DNA of 32,176 nt from an uncultured Thiodictyon sp. (GTDB lineage Bacteria; Pseudomonadota; Gammaproteobacteria; Chromatiales; Chromatiaceae): positions 1-32,176 of the forward strand of contig NZ_CAJAXH010000090.1 in assembly GCF_903946935.1 (NCBI RefSeq). Direction: 5' to 3'. How positions within the stretch are numbered: the stretch's first letter is position 1; each line of letters begins with the position of its first letter. Under the pieces are notes generated by a model that saw only the letters and a program-made list of their open reading frames with translations, was not told the origin of the DNA and searched no databases. The position numbers and the translations under genes were made by a program. Shown here piece after piece: positions 16,212-24,332 of this stretch.

Positions 16212-17458
16212 AGGCGGATCGCGGGACTGTCGGCGTTCGGGACCTCATAGACGGCTTGCACCAGGTCGGTCACGCCGTTGTCGAAACCGACCTCGCAATA
16301 GGCCAGGTAGTAATCCCACATGCGGCGGAAGCGCGCGTCATAGCCCAGCGCTGAGATCTGCTCCGCCTTGTCATGGAAGGTGCGACGCCAGCGGCGCAGC
16401 GTCTCGGCATAGTCGGGGCCGTACCAGCGGTCCTCGCGATGGATGAGCCCGGCGGCGCGCGCGTGCTGCTGGAGTCGTCCCGGGGAGGGCAACATGCCGC
16501 CGGGGAAGATATAGAGCTGGATGAAGTCGGCACTGCCCCGATAGCGCAGGAAGTCGTCCTCATTGATGGTGATGACTTGCAGGCTGATGCGCCCGCCCGG
16601 ACGCACCAGCCGGCGCAGGGCCTGGAAGTAGGTCGGCCAGTAGGCCTCGCCGACCGCCTCCAGCATCTCGATGGAGACACAATGATCGAATTGGCCGCCG
16701 ATGTCGCGGTAGTCCTGCAACCGCAGGTCGACCCGATCGCTGAAACCGGCGGCGGCGATGCGCGCCCGGGCATAGTCCAACTGCTCACGCGACAGGGTCA
16801 CGCCGGTGACATGCAGCCCGCGGCGCGCCGCCGCCTGGGCGAGCCCGCCCCAGCCGCAGCCGATCTCCAGGATGTGCTGCCCCGGCTGCGCCCCCAGGTC
16901 GTCCAGGAGGCGCTCATATTTGCGCGCTTGGGCGGCCTCCAATGACTCGGTCTCCCGGTCCGCGAACAGGGCCGCCGAATAGGTCATGCTCGGGTCGAGC
17001 CAGAGGCGGTAGAAGTCATTGCCCAGGTCGTAGTGACGGGCGATGTTGCGCCGGCTCATGGCGCGGTGGTTGTCGCGCAGCCGGTGGGTGAGGCGGTCCA
17101 GCCAGCGCGACCAACTCAGGCCCTTGGCGCCCAGGTGCGGCTCGTTGCGCTGGAGCACATCGAGCAGTCCCGGCAAGTCGGGGGTCCGCCAGTCGGCGTC
17201 CAGGTAGGACTCGGCAAAGCCGATGTCGCCCCGGGCCAGGACCCGCAGGAGCAGGCGCAAGGGCCGGTCAATGGCGATCTCGCCCGCCGGTCCGGCACAG
17301 GACCCCCGGTAAAGGTCCGCCCGGCCGTCGGGCAGGCGCACCAGCAGCGTGCCGAAGCGCAGTTGTCGGCCCAAGGCGGCATAGACCCTGGCTAGACCAG
17401 CGGGCCGCGCGGCCCCGCCGGTCAGGGATAAGGCATCGATCGGTTCTTCTGCAGACAT
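16208..17458 (-). CDS. cfa: Cyclopropane-fatty-acyl-phospholipid synthase family protein
   Basis: A 416-residue SAM-dependent enzyme that adds a methylene (or methyl) group to unsaturated acyl chains of membrane phospholipids. Residues 20-100 are the non-catalytic N-domain. ARHYDLGNDFYRLWLDPSMTY (140-160) is the family signature, and the SAM-binding loop is ILEIGCGWGG (196-205). CVSIEMLEAVGEAYW contains the active-site Glu region, and YIFPGGMLPS matches the conserved C-terminal motif. It is the last gene of the FAD oxidoreductase/DUF1365/cfa operon: the ATG at 17458 overlaps the DUF1365 stop by one base (TGATG), so re-initiation is likely. The exact product (cyclopropane or methyl-branched acyl chain) cannot be told from sequence. 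Confidence 0.92.
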   Translation of the reverse strand: MSAEEPIDALSLTGGAARPAGLARVYAALGRQLRFGTLLVRLPDGRADLYRGSCAGPAGEIAIDRPLRLLLRVLARGDIGFAESYLDADWRTPDLPGLLDVLQRNEPHLGAKGLSWSRWLDRLTHRLRDNHRAMSRRNIARHYDLGNDFYRLWLDPSMTYSAALFADRETESLEAAQARKYERLLDDLGAQPGQHILEIGCGWGGLAQAAARRGLHVTGVTLSREQLDYARARIAAAGFSDRVDLRLQDYRDIGGQFDHCVSIEMLEAVGEAYWPTYFQALRRLVRPGGRISLQVITINEDDFLRYRGSADFIQLYIFPGGMLPSPGRLQQHARAAGLIHREDRWYGPDYAETLRRWRRTFHDKAEQISALGYDARFRRMWDYYLAYCEVGFDNGVTDLVQAVYEVPNADSPAIRL

Positions 17459-18225
17459 CAGGTAACCTCCTCCCGGGGCGGCGTGGGCTTGGGAAAATAG
17501 GTGGCGCCACGGAGCCAAATCTTGAGCGCGTGCCAGTGGATCATGGTGACGACCTTGAACGTCAGCAAGGGGAAGGACAGGGCCGCCCGCAACAGATTGG
17601 CGTCGGTGAATGGACGCAAGCGGCCGCGTTGCACCGCCACCAACATCAGCCGGTCGTCCTGGTATTCGTGGATGACGATGCCCGATTCATCCCCGGCGCT
17701 GGTGAAGCGGAAACGGTAATCCGCCTGCATCCCGACAAAGGGCGAGACATGAAAGCCCTTGGCGCGGGATTGGCGCACCGGCCACTGCATGGGCATACCC
17801 TGTTGATGCAACAGGTAACCGTGGCGCTCGCCGAAGGTGTTGTGGACCTCGCACAGGATCGCCACCAGGTCTCCGGTGGGGCCATAACAGAACCAGGGGG
17901 TCATGGGATTGAAGCCATACCCGAGAACCCGCGGCATACACTGGATGTCAATCCGCTCGATCGGCAACCGCAGCCCCAGGCGCTCCACCTGGCCCAGGAG
18001 CCAGTCGCGCAGCGGGGTCCCGTCGCCGGCGCCGTGGTCCAGGTCATGAAAGGCGAAGAGGTTGAAGCGGTTGTGCGAAAACCAGCGGCTGGTGCGCGCC
18101 AGTTCGCCGATCCGATCCAGATCCAGCACCAGGCTGAAAATCCGATAGACGAAGCGGTACTGCACCGGAAAGAAGCGCCGGTGCATCACCTCACCCAACA
18201 GGAGCTGTCCAGCGGGCACGCTCAT
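17458..18225 (-). CDS. DUF1365 domain protein
   Basis: A 255-residue protein of the DUF1365 family. It starts at the ATG 18225 (MSVPAGQLLLGEVMHRRFFP), which overlaps the upstream FAD gene by 4 bp (ATGA). Visible family features are HRRFFPVQYRFVYRIFSLVLDLD near residue 17, PRVLGYGFNPMTPWFCY near residue 95, EVHNTFGERHGYLL near residue 122 and KGFHVSPFVGMQADYRFRF near residue 150. The biochemical function is unknown; it nearly always sits between an amine-oxidase-like flavoprotein and a Cfa-type enzyme, which implies a step in fatty-acyl modification. The open frame extends about 100 codons upstream, but only as a shadow of the FAD gene. Confidence 0.88.
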   Translation of the reverse strand: MSVPAGQLLLGEVMHRRFFPVQYRFVYRIFSLVLDLDRIGELARTSRWFSHNRFNLFAFHDLDHGAGDGTPLRDWLLGQVERLGLRLPIERIDIQCMPRVLGYGFNPMTPWFCYGPTGDLVAILCEVHNTFGERHGYLLHQQGMPMQWPVRQSRAKGFHVSPFVGMQADYRFRFTSAGDESGIVIHEYQDDRLMLVAVQRGRLRPFTDANLLRAALSFPLLTFKVVTMIHWHALKIWLRGATYFPKPTPPREEVT

Positions 18226-19514
18226 GACTGGACCGCCCGGGCGGCGGCGTCGCCCCAGGGCAGCGGCACCCCCAGGGCCGCGGCCACCGCGACCGCGGCG
18301 CGCAGCCCGTCCTCGTGGAAACCATAGCCCAGCCAGGCGCCGCTGAACCACAGACCGGACTGGCCCTGGATCTCGCCGATACGCCCCTGCGCGGCGACCG
18401 CCGCCGCGTCGAACACCGGGTGCCGGTAATCCATCTGCGCAATCGTGAGCTCGGCGCGGGGTGGCTGCGCCGGGTTCAGGCTGACGAACACGTCGTCGTC
18501 CTTCGGCAGGTCCTGTAGGCTGTTCATCCAATAGGTCAACGTGACTGGTTCGTCCGGGCGCGTCCCGCCCAGATAGTTCCAGGAGGACCAGACCCGGCGG
18601 CGCTGCGGCATCAGGGCCGGATCACGGTGCAGGTAGACTTGGTTCGGCTGGGTGCGAAAGCAGCCGAGCAGCTCAGACTCCAGCGGCGTCGGGTCCGCAA
18701 TCATGGCCAGGGCCTCGTCGCCGTGACAGCCCAGGACCACCGCATCGAAGGTCAGGCGCTCACCGGCGAGCGTCTCCACCGCGACGGCGCCCCCGGTACG
18801 TCGCACCCGTTGCACCTCGGTACCGGTGCGCACGCGCCCGCGCAACTGCCCCAACAGGCACTGCACGTAGCTTTGACTACCCCCGCTGACGGTGCGCCAT
18901 TGGGGCCGGTCCGCCAGGTCCAACAGCCCGTGGTTGTTGAAAAAGCGGGCGAAGGAGCGGAACGGGAAGGCGCGCATCTGCCGCGTGGGGCAGGACCAGA
19001 TGGCCGCGGCCATGGGCAGGAGATAATGGTCGGCAAAGCGCGCGCTGTAGTGTCCGCGATCCAAAAAGTCACCCAGCGACAGGGCATCCGTCTGCGGGCG
19101 ATCCAGATAGGCCTTGGCCGCGCGATTGAAACGCACGATGTCGAGCAGCATCCACAGGAACCCTGGGCTCCACAGGTTACTGCGCTGGCCGAAGAGGCCG
19201 CCGAAGTCGGAGCCGGCATACTCCATCCGCCCCCCGTCGATGCTCGCCGCGAACGACATATCGGTCGGGTAGGAGGACACCCCCAGATGGTCAAACAGGC
19301 CGCACAGCAGCGGATAGTTGCGGTCGTTGAAGACCATGAACCCGGTGTCTACCGGAAAGGCCCCGCCCGGGTGGTCCACCATCCGGGTGTTGGTGTGGCC
19401 ACCCACGTAGTCGTTGCGCTCCAGCAGTGTCACGTCATAGCGTCGATCCAACAGCCAGGCCGCCGCCAGCCCCCCAATTCCGCCCCCGACGACCCCAATC
19501 GATTGTAGTGGCAC
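18222..19514 (-). CDS. FAD-dependent oxidoreductase (amine-oxidase-like)
   Basis: A 430-residue flavoprotein. The dinucleotide-binding motif VVGGGIGGLAAAWLL is at residues 8-22, followed by the acidic end of strand 2 (LLERNDYVGGHTNT). FPVDTGFMVFN near residue 53 and the C-terminal FSGAWLGYGFHEDGLRAA form the rest of the FAD site. It belongs to the NAD(P)-binding Rossmann/amine-oxidase-like group that accompanies DUF1365 and Cfa. Similar operons in Rhodobacter belong to the singlet-oxygen response. The start is a GTG at 19514 with AGGGG 6-7 bp upstream; no ATG lies before the nucleotide-binding motif. It is first in a three-gene overlapping operon. No clear promoter was recognised upstream. 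Confidence 0.9.
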   Translation of the reverse strand: MPLQSIGVVGGGIGGLAAAWLLDRRYDVTLLERNDYVGGHTNTRMVDHPGGAFPVDTGFMVFNDRNYPLLCGLFDHLGVSSYPTDMSFAASIDGGRMEYAGSDFGGLFGQRSNLWSPGFLWMLLDIVRFNRAAKAYLDRPQTDALSLGDFLDRGHYSARFADHYLLPMAAAIWSCPTRQMRAFPFRSFARFFNNHGLLDLADRPQWRTVSGGSQSYVQCLLGQLRGRVRTGTEVQRVRRTGGAVAVETLAGERLTFDAVVLGCHGDEALAMIADPTPLESELLGCFRTQPNQVYLHRDPALMPQRRRVWSSWNYLGGTRPDEPVTLTYWMNSLQDLPKDDDVFVSLNPAQPPRAELTIAQMDYRHPVFDAAAVAAQGRIGEIQGQSGLWFSGAWLGYGFHEDGLRAAVAVAAALGVPLPWGDAAARAVQS

Positions 19515-19593
19515 CGATAACCCCTGCGTTGTTTACCCTTAGTAGTCCAATATTGAAACCCCGGGCGCAGAGTACAAGGGGGCGACTCGCAGC

Positions 19594-19610
19594 GCCGAAT
19601 GGCCTTCGGC
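19594..19610. terminator. Small palindrome GCCGAA-TGGCC-TTCGGC
   Basis: A 6-bp stem with a 5-nt loop, placed just after the 3' end of the lipoprotein gene at 19635 and about 80 bp before the FAD gene, both on the minus strand. There is no T-run, so it is weak as a terminator. Confidence 0.3.
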
Positions 19611-19634
19611 TGCTCTAGTTGATCCTTAGCTTTT

Positions 19635-20240
19635 TTACTGGAATGAAGAGTCCGACTGCGGCGGAGTCTGAGGCCCCGCCTTCGGCGTCCAGACATCTCC
19701 CCACGGATAGGGCTTGGCGCGGCCGAGCGGCAGATAGCCGAAGACGATGTCGCCCTTGGTGCCGTCGCTCAGGGTCAGTTGGCCGATGCCGTTGGCCCCG
19801 GTCTGATCGCGGATGGTCTCGGCCCAGCCGGCGCGACCGTCCTCGCAATAGACGTCGTAGAGCGGGGCCCGAGACCCGCGTGTGATGCTATAAGACCCCC
19901 GACAGGCATTGGACCCGCTGACCACCCGAAAGTGGCCCGCGAATAGGTTCGACTGGTAGGTGCCGAGATACAGCGCGCCCTCCATGGCCACGGCAAAGGG
20001 CCCCGAACTGGAGTGGCCGCGCGGCATGGTCTCGGCGAGCGGCACATCGAAATAGTCCAGGACCTGACTCGCGCAGGCGGGATAACTCTCCATGTCCACG
20101 CCGCGGCAGAGCCGCTCGGCATAATCGTCGGGCGAGACGTAGGTCACGATCCCCCCGATATGGCCGGGCAGGGCGGACCCACAACCACCCAGAAGGGCGG
20201 TCAGGGTCAGGCACGCGGTAACCAGGACGGGTTTCTGCAT
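19635..20240 (-). CDS. Putative lipoprotein of unknown function
   Basis: A 201-residue protein beginning at ATG 20240 (MQKPVLVTACLTLTALLGGC). A lysine, a hydrophobic stretch and the lipobox LGGC show a lipoprotein signal peptide, with lipidation at Cys20. The mature part has further cysteines (ERLCRGVD, YPACASQ, SNACRGSY, YDVYCEDG), suggesting disulfides in the periplasm, and a FAVAMEGALYLGTYQSNLFAGHF stretch that looks like beta-strands. It ends with a Pro/Ser-rich tail. I do not recognise the family. It lies upstream of the FAD operon on the same strand and is divergent from a second lipoprotein gene; the 290 bp between them is G+C-rich and shows no clear promoter. Confidence 0.7.
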   Translation of the reverse strand: MQKPVLVTACLTLTALLGGCGSALPGHIGGIVTYVSPDDYAERLCRGVDMESYPACASQVLDYFDVPLAETMPRGHSSSGPFAVAMEGALYLGTYQSNLFAGHFRVVSGSNACRGSYSITRGSRAPLYDVYCEDGRAGWAETIRDQTGANGIGQLTLSDGTKGDIVFGYLPLGRAKPYPWGDVWTPKAGPQTPPQSDSSFQ

Positions 20241-20530
20241 GGATGTTGCTCTCAACGGATGGCCCCCAGTCTGTCGCACCGCTCCCGGGGATCGCGGTCA
20301 GGCGCCGCGCGACGGCGCGACCGCCCAGGCGCAGACGGCGCCAGTGTACCCGTTTGCGGCGGCGGCGTGTGATGCCGCGCGCCGCGGGGCGGCCCGCGAT
20401 CCGACGGAGCCAGCCCCGGCGCCGCGGGTCGCTTAAGGGATGCACGGACCCGGCGTTCGGGCTAAAGTGGCAACCGCTGGGGCGCGACCGCCCCTGTCGT
20501 TCGTTACCTATCTTAGGCGGGATCGTCCAG

Positions 20531-20926
20531 ATGAGTCCAACCCACCGCACCCAAAGACCGGATCCCGCTGCGCCGCGGCGCCGCGCGGCCACCGGCGGGA
20601 TCGCCGTCGCGGCAGTCCTGCTGCTCACACTGGCGGGGTGTACCCAATTCGCCCAGCGCAGCCAGCAACTGGCCGAGCAGGCCCGTGAGATCACCTGCCT
20701 CAGCCAGTGCCGGGCGACCAAGGAGCACTGCGACGACGACGCCCGTTGGGATTACCAGCAGTGCCAGGCCGGTTACAGCACCGCCCAGCGCGATTACCTC
20801 TGGTGCAACTCATCCGACCAGCCGCAATGCGGCTACCCTTGGTGGTCGTGCAGCGAGAACCTCTACGGTTACTGCACTAATCGCTACCGGGAATGCCGGG
20901 TCAAATGCCGCCGGCCGGGCGGCTAA
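20531..20926 (+). CDS. Small cysteine-rich lipoprotein, unknown function
   Basis: A 131-residue protein from ATG 20531. A basic N-terminus (APRRRAATGG), the hydrophobic stretch IAVAAVLLLTLAGC and a lipobox (LAGC) indicate lipidation near Cys37. The mature region starts with a short helix (AQRSQQLAEQAREIT) and then holds about ten cysteines in pairs (CLSQC, KEHCD, QQCQ, LWCN, QCGYPWWSC, YGYC, RECRVKC), rich in Tyr and Trp. This is typical of a small disulfide-stabilised envelope protein, not of a known metal carrier. The frame is open upstream, but the lipobox fixes the start region. The last 26 bp overlap the converging dioxygenase gene. No function is assigned. Confidence 0.65.
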   Translation: MSPTHRTQRPDPAAPRRRAATGGIAVAAVLLLTLAGCTQFAQRSQQLAEQAREITCLSQCRATKEHCDDDARWDYQQCQAGYSTAQRDYLWCNSSDQPQCGYPWWSCSENLYGYCTNRYRECRVKCRRPGG

Positions 20927-21713
20927 CGGCCATGCCGCCCGGCCAGAGATAGGCATCCATCGCGAGCCCGCCATCGATGAATCCGGGGGCGAAGCGTTGC
21001 GGCGCCCCCGGCCCGCCTGCACCCCGGGCCACGAATAAGGGCAGCAGGTGCTCTTCCGTTGGGTGGGCGGCAGCGCCCTGGGGCGCGGTGCGGCGGTAGT
21101 CGATCAGGTTTTCAGATCCGGGAGCGGCGAGTCGGTCGGCGAGCCAATCGGCAAAGGCCGCGGCAGCGGGATAGGGTTGCGTCGCACCGACCGTCAGCCA
21201 GGCGAAATTGTGGGTGACGGCACCGGAGGCGAGGATCAGGACGCCCTCTTCACGCAGGGGTTGCAGCGCCTCGCCCAGGCGCAGATGCCAGCGCGGGCCG
21301 GCCTGGGGCTGGATCGCCAGTTGGGTCACTGGGATGTCGGCCGCCGGATAGAGCAGGCGCAGCGGCGCCCAGGCGCCGTGGTCGAGGCCGCGGGTCGGGT
21401 CCACCGACACCGGGATTCCCGCCGCCCCGAGCAACCCCGCCACGCGGTCCGCCAGCGTCGGTGCGCCCGGTGCGTCATAACGCAGCGAGTAAAGCGCGCG
21501 CGGAAAACCGCCGAAGTCGTGAATGGTCTGCGGTGCCGTCGCCCGGCTCACGGTCGGGACGGCGGACTCCCAATGTGCGGAGACCGCGAGGATGGCACTC
21601 GGGCGCGGCAGTGCGGCCCCGAGTTCGGACCAGCGTTGTCCGGTGGCGCCGGGGTCCAGCAGGAGATCGGGCGCGCCGTGGGAGACGAAGAGGACTGGGT
21701 GGAGCGGTTGCAT
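20901..21713 (-). CDS. DODA-type extradiol ring-opening dioxygenase (YgiD-like)
   Basis: A 270-residue member of the class III extradiol dioxygenase/4,5-DOPA dioxygenase family, the same size as E. coli YgiD. Candidate metal ligands are His12 (FVSHGAP), His47 (SAHWES) and His222 in HPTEEHLLP, with His112 in GLDHGAWAPL as the likely catalytic residue. YgiD-type enzymes cleave L-DOPA in vitro, but the natural substrate is usually unknown. The ATG at 21713 starts MQPLHPVLFVSHGAP, as in the family. It is divergent from the glycoside hydrolase gene across a 250-bp region and convergent with the small lipoprotein gene, which it overlaps by 26 bp. Confidence 0.9.
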   Translation of the reverse strand: MQPLHPVLFVSHGAPDLLLDPGATGQRWSELGAALPRPSAILAVSAHWESAVPTVSRATAPQTIHDFGGFPRALYSLRYDAPGAPTLADRVAGLLGAAGIPVSVDPTRGLDHGAWAPLRLLYPAADIPVTQLAIQPQAGPRWHLRLGEALQPLREEGVLILASGAVTHNFAWLTVGATQPYPAAAAFADWLADRLAAPGSENLIDYRRTAPQGAAAHPTEEHLLPLFVARGAGGPGAPQRFAPGFIDGGLAMDAYLWPGGMAVSRPAGGI

Positions 21714-21794
21714 GGGGACGCCCGTGTCTGGTTGGCCTGAGTCCCAATCTGAGCCGTCGATCGGAAAAAAGACAGTGCCGGATTACGAAAATCT

Positions 21795-21815
21795 CTGTTG
21801 CCCGATATGCAACAG
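21795..21815. promoter_or_regulatory. Inverted repeat CTGTTGC-N7-GCAACAG in divergent promoter region
   Basis: A perfect 7-bp inverted repeat around CCGATAT, in the 250-bp region between the divergent dioxygenase and glycoside hydrolase genes. The spacing (centres 14 bp apart) and position fit an operator for a dimeric regulator, but no such regulator is encoded nearby. Confidence 0.35.
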
Positions 21816-21928
21816 ACTGACGGACGCAATCGCCACGCTGCGGTGGCGCCCCGGTTACACTCTGCACCCTGGCCGTCGCCGCGGTGGCTGGAGGCGCCGG
21901 GACCCTGAACATTCACCCTGGAGCGGCC

Positions 21929-21967
21929 ATGAACCCGCACCGCACGCCAATCGCCATGATCCAATGA
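21929..21967 (+). CDS. 12-codon leader ORF upstream of the glycoside hydrolase gene
   Basis: The ATG at 21929 has GGAG 5 bp upstream and encodes MNPHRTPIAMIQ. Its TGA (21965-21967) overlaps the ATG of the next gene in ATGA form. The downstream gene lacks a Shine-Dalgarno of its own, so coupled re-initiation is plausible. Expression is not shown. Confidence 0.35.
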   Translation: MNPHRTPIAMIQ

Positions 21968-24090
21968 CACACTCCGGCCGATTCCTGTTGATCGCACTCG
22001 CCGCCTGGCTGCCGACGGCCACCGCGAACGAGACCGTGACCATCACGCTCGACCCGAACGCCCAGCCGCTCACGACCTTTGTCCCCGCGGACACCTTCGG
22101 CGCGGGCATCGACGGCCACGAGGCGGGCGTGACCCGGCGGCTGTTGCGTGGTGCCAATCTGGCGCGGATGAAGGAGGTGGGCTTCGGGCCGTTCAGCTAT
22201 CGCTTGCGCACGGAACTCGCGGTGGAGGCCTGGCACTGGAATCCGGCCGGGCGCTTCAGCGGTGCCGATGGCAAGTCAGGCTATTGGTTATCCGACACCA
22301 CACCGGGGCGACCCATTGCGGTCTCCTACGGCTATCGCTTACCGCGGCGCGGCACGAGCGGCGATCAGGCCAACAATGACGGCTATTCGCGCCTGGACGA
22401 TGGCGACCCGGCGAGCTTCTGGAAGTCCAATCCCTATCTCGACCAGCACTTTACCCACGAGGACAACGCGCGCCACCCGCAATGGGTGGTCGTCGACCTG
22501 AAAGAACCGCTGCCGATCGATGCGGTGCGTATCCACTGGGGACAACCGCACGCCCGCGCCTGGCGGATGGAATACTGTACCAATCTCCACGCCGATTACA
22601 TCGAGAATCGCATCTGCAACGCCTGGGCCGCCTTTCCACAAGGGGTGATCGCGGACGGCCAGGGCGGCACCGAGACCCGCCGCCTGGCCGCCGCGCCGAT
22701 CACGGCGCGTTTCGCGCGTCTGCTCCTGTTGCAGCATGCGGGCGACGCGGCACCGGCGACCTCCGATATCCGCGACTCCATCGGCTATGCCATCCGGGAG
22801 CTGGGCGTTGGCGTCATGGACGAGAACGGCGTCTTCCAGGACCGCATCACCCACGCCAAGGACGCGCATCGGCAGACCGCGATGTTCGTCTCATCGACCG
22901 ATCCCTGGCACACCGCCAAGGACCGCGACCCCGATACGGAACAACCGGGGCTCGACGCCTTTTATGCCAGCGGACTGGCCGGCACCGGTGCGCCGCTCAT
23001 CCCGGTGCCACTACTCTATGACACCCCGGAGAATGCGGCGGCGATCATCGCCTATCTCAAGCGTCAGGGGCATCCGGTCCTGCAGATCGAAATGGGCGAG
23101 GAACCCGACGGGCAATACGCCACCCCGGAGGACTATGGCGCACTCTACCTCCAGGTCGCCACCGCCCTGCACCGGATCGACCCCGCATTGCAGCTTGGCG
23201 GCCCCGGGTTTCAGACCGCCATCGACGGCTATCGCTCCTGGCCGATCAATGATGAGAAGCGGCCCTGGATGACCCGATTTATGGAGTATCTGCGTGCGCG
23301 CGGACGGGAGAACGACTTCAATTTTTTCACCTTCGAATGGTATCCCTTCGACGACTGCTGCGGGGAGGCATCGCTGCAATTGGCCATGCACCCGCGTATT
23401 CTCAAATCAGTGCTTGATGGGCTGCGCGCCGATGGGGTACCACGCGCACTCCCCTGGATGATCACCGAATATGGCTACTCCGCCTTCGGCTGCCGGGCCG
23501 AGGTCGACATCGAAGGCGCGCTGTTGAACGCGGAGACGGTGGGCCTCGCCTTGCAGGAGGGGGCCGCGCGGGTCTATCTGTACGGACTGGAGCCCGCCGA
23601 GCTCATGGATGAACTCAATTGCAACTCCTGGGGAAACAATGCCTTGTTCCTCGCCGACGCGCAGATGAACATCCGCTCCGCCACCGCGACCTATCACGGG
23701 GCGCGGCTGATCAATCAGGACTGGGTCGGCCCACCCGGCGCGCCCCATCAACTCCTGCCGATCGCTGTCACCGGCGGCACGGTCTTTGGCCTGCCGCGCG
23801 TGAGTGCCTTTGCCCTAAGACTCCCCGACGGCACCTTGAGCATCCTGGTCATCAACAAGGACCCGACCAACGCCTATGACCTGGCAGTCGAGTTTTTGGC
23901 ACCGGACGGCCCCACCCCGGCACCCGGGCCGGTAGCCCTAACCCAATTCTCCCGCACCCAATATCAATGGCATCCGGCGGGCGAATTGGGCCGCCCGGTC
24001 GTCAATCAGGGGCCGGTAAGCCTGACAGCACCGGCGCTGCCGGTCACCATCCCCGCCTATTCATTGAGCGTTGTGCGGCTGGGCACCTGA
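21964..24090 (+). CDS. Secreted glycoside hydrolase-like protein with TIM-barrel core
   Basis: A 708-residue exported protein. Residues 1-22 form a Sec signal peptide (FLLIALAAWLPTATA-N). Residues about 139-250 resemble a discoidin/F5/8-type carbohydrate-binding fold (DDGDPASFWKSNPY, then PQWVVVDLKEPLPIDAVRIHWG). A barrel-type domain follows at about 300-560: VLQIEMGEEPDGQYATPEDY gives Glu379/Glu380 as candidate acid/base, and PWMITEYGYSAFGC gives Glu502 as candidate nucleophile, as in clan A families such as GH39. The C-terminal 130 residues look like a beta-sandwich (LSILVINKDPTNAYDLAVEF). The substrate is unknown, and assignment to a numbered GH family is not certain. The ATG at 21964 is chosen for the signal peptide; the open frame continues about 440 bp upstream without meaning. 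Confidence 0.75.
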   Translation: MTHSGRFLLIALAAWLPTATANETVTITLDPNAQPLTTFVPADTFGAGIDGHEAGVTRRLLRGANLARMKEVGFGPFSYRLRTELAVEAWHWNPAGRFSGADGKSGYWLSDTTPGRPIAVSYGYRLPRRGTSGDQANNDGYSRLDDGDPASFWKSNPYLDQHFTHEDNARHPQWVVVDLKEPLPIDAVRIHWGQPHARAWRMEYCTNLHADYIENRICNAWAAFPQGVIADGQGGTETRRLAAAPITARFARLLLLQHAGDAAPATSDIRDSIGYAIRELGVGVMDENGVFQDRITHAKDAHRQTAMFVSSTDPWHTAKDRDPDTEQPGLDAFYASGLAGTGAPLIPVPLLYDTPENAAAIIAYLKRQGHPVLQIEMGEEPDGQYATPEDYGALYLQVATALHRIDPALQLGGPGFQTAIDGYRSWPINDEKRPWMTRFMEYLRARGRENDFNFFTFEWYPFDDCCGEASLQLAMHPRILKSVLDGLRADGVPRALPWMITEYGYSAFGCRAEVDIEGALLNAETVGLALQEGAARVYLYGLEPAELMDELNCNSWGNNALFLADAQMNIRSATATYHGARLINQDWVGPPGAPHQLLPIAVTGGTVFGLPRVSAFALRLPDGTLSILVINKDPTNAYDLAVEFLAPDGPTPAPGPVALTQFSRTQYQWHPAGELGRPVVNQGPVSLTAPALPVTIPAYSLSVVRLGT

Positions 24091-24120
24091 GTCCAAGGAG
24101 CCACCGGGAAAAAGAATTGG

Positions 24121-24319
24121 TCACGCCAAGGCGCCAAGCTCGCCAAGTTTTTCAGTGTGTCATTAGCGCTGTGCCGGCTAAAGCCTCGACCTCCAGTTAC
24201 GGAGTGATCCCCGTTGGCCGGGACGATGATCAAGGCCGCTGTGCCATTCACCCGGCGAATGATCTGGATACTTCATCTGCCCTCTTGTATTTCTTGGCGA
24301 GCTTGGCGCCTTGGCGTGA
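24121..24319. repeat. Palindromic element, long form (199 bp)
   Basis: The same perfect 27-bp arms as at 11892 occur at 24121-24147 and 24293-24319, and the flanking parts of the centre (TTGTATTT before the right arm, and a CACCCGG-containing stretch) are shared. This copy has about 69 bp more in the centre. The extra part is bounded by direct repeats GCTGTGCC at 24168-24175 and 24238-24245. It fills the gap between two converging genes. Confidence 0.85.
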
Positions 24320-24332
24320 GCCGTTCTTGGCT

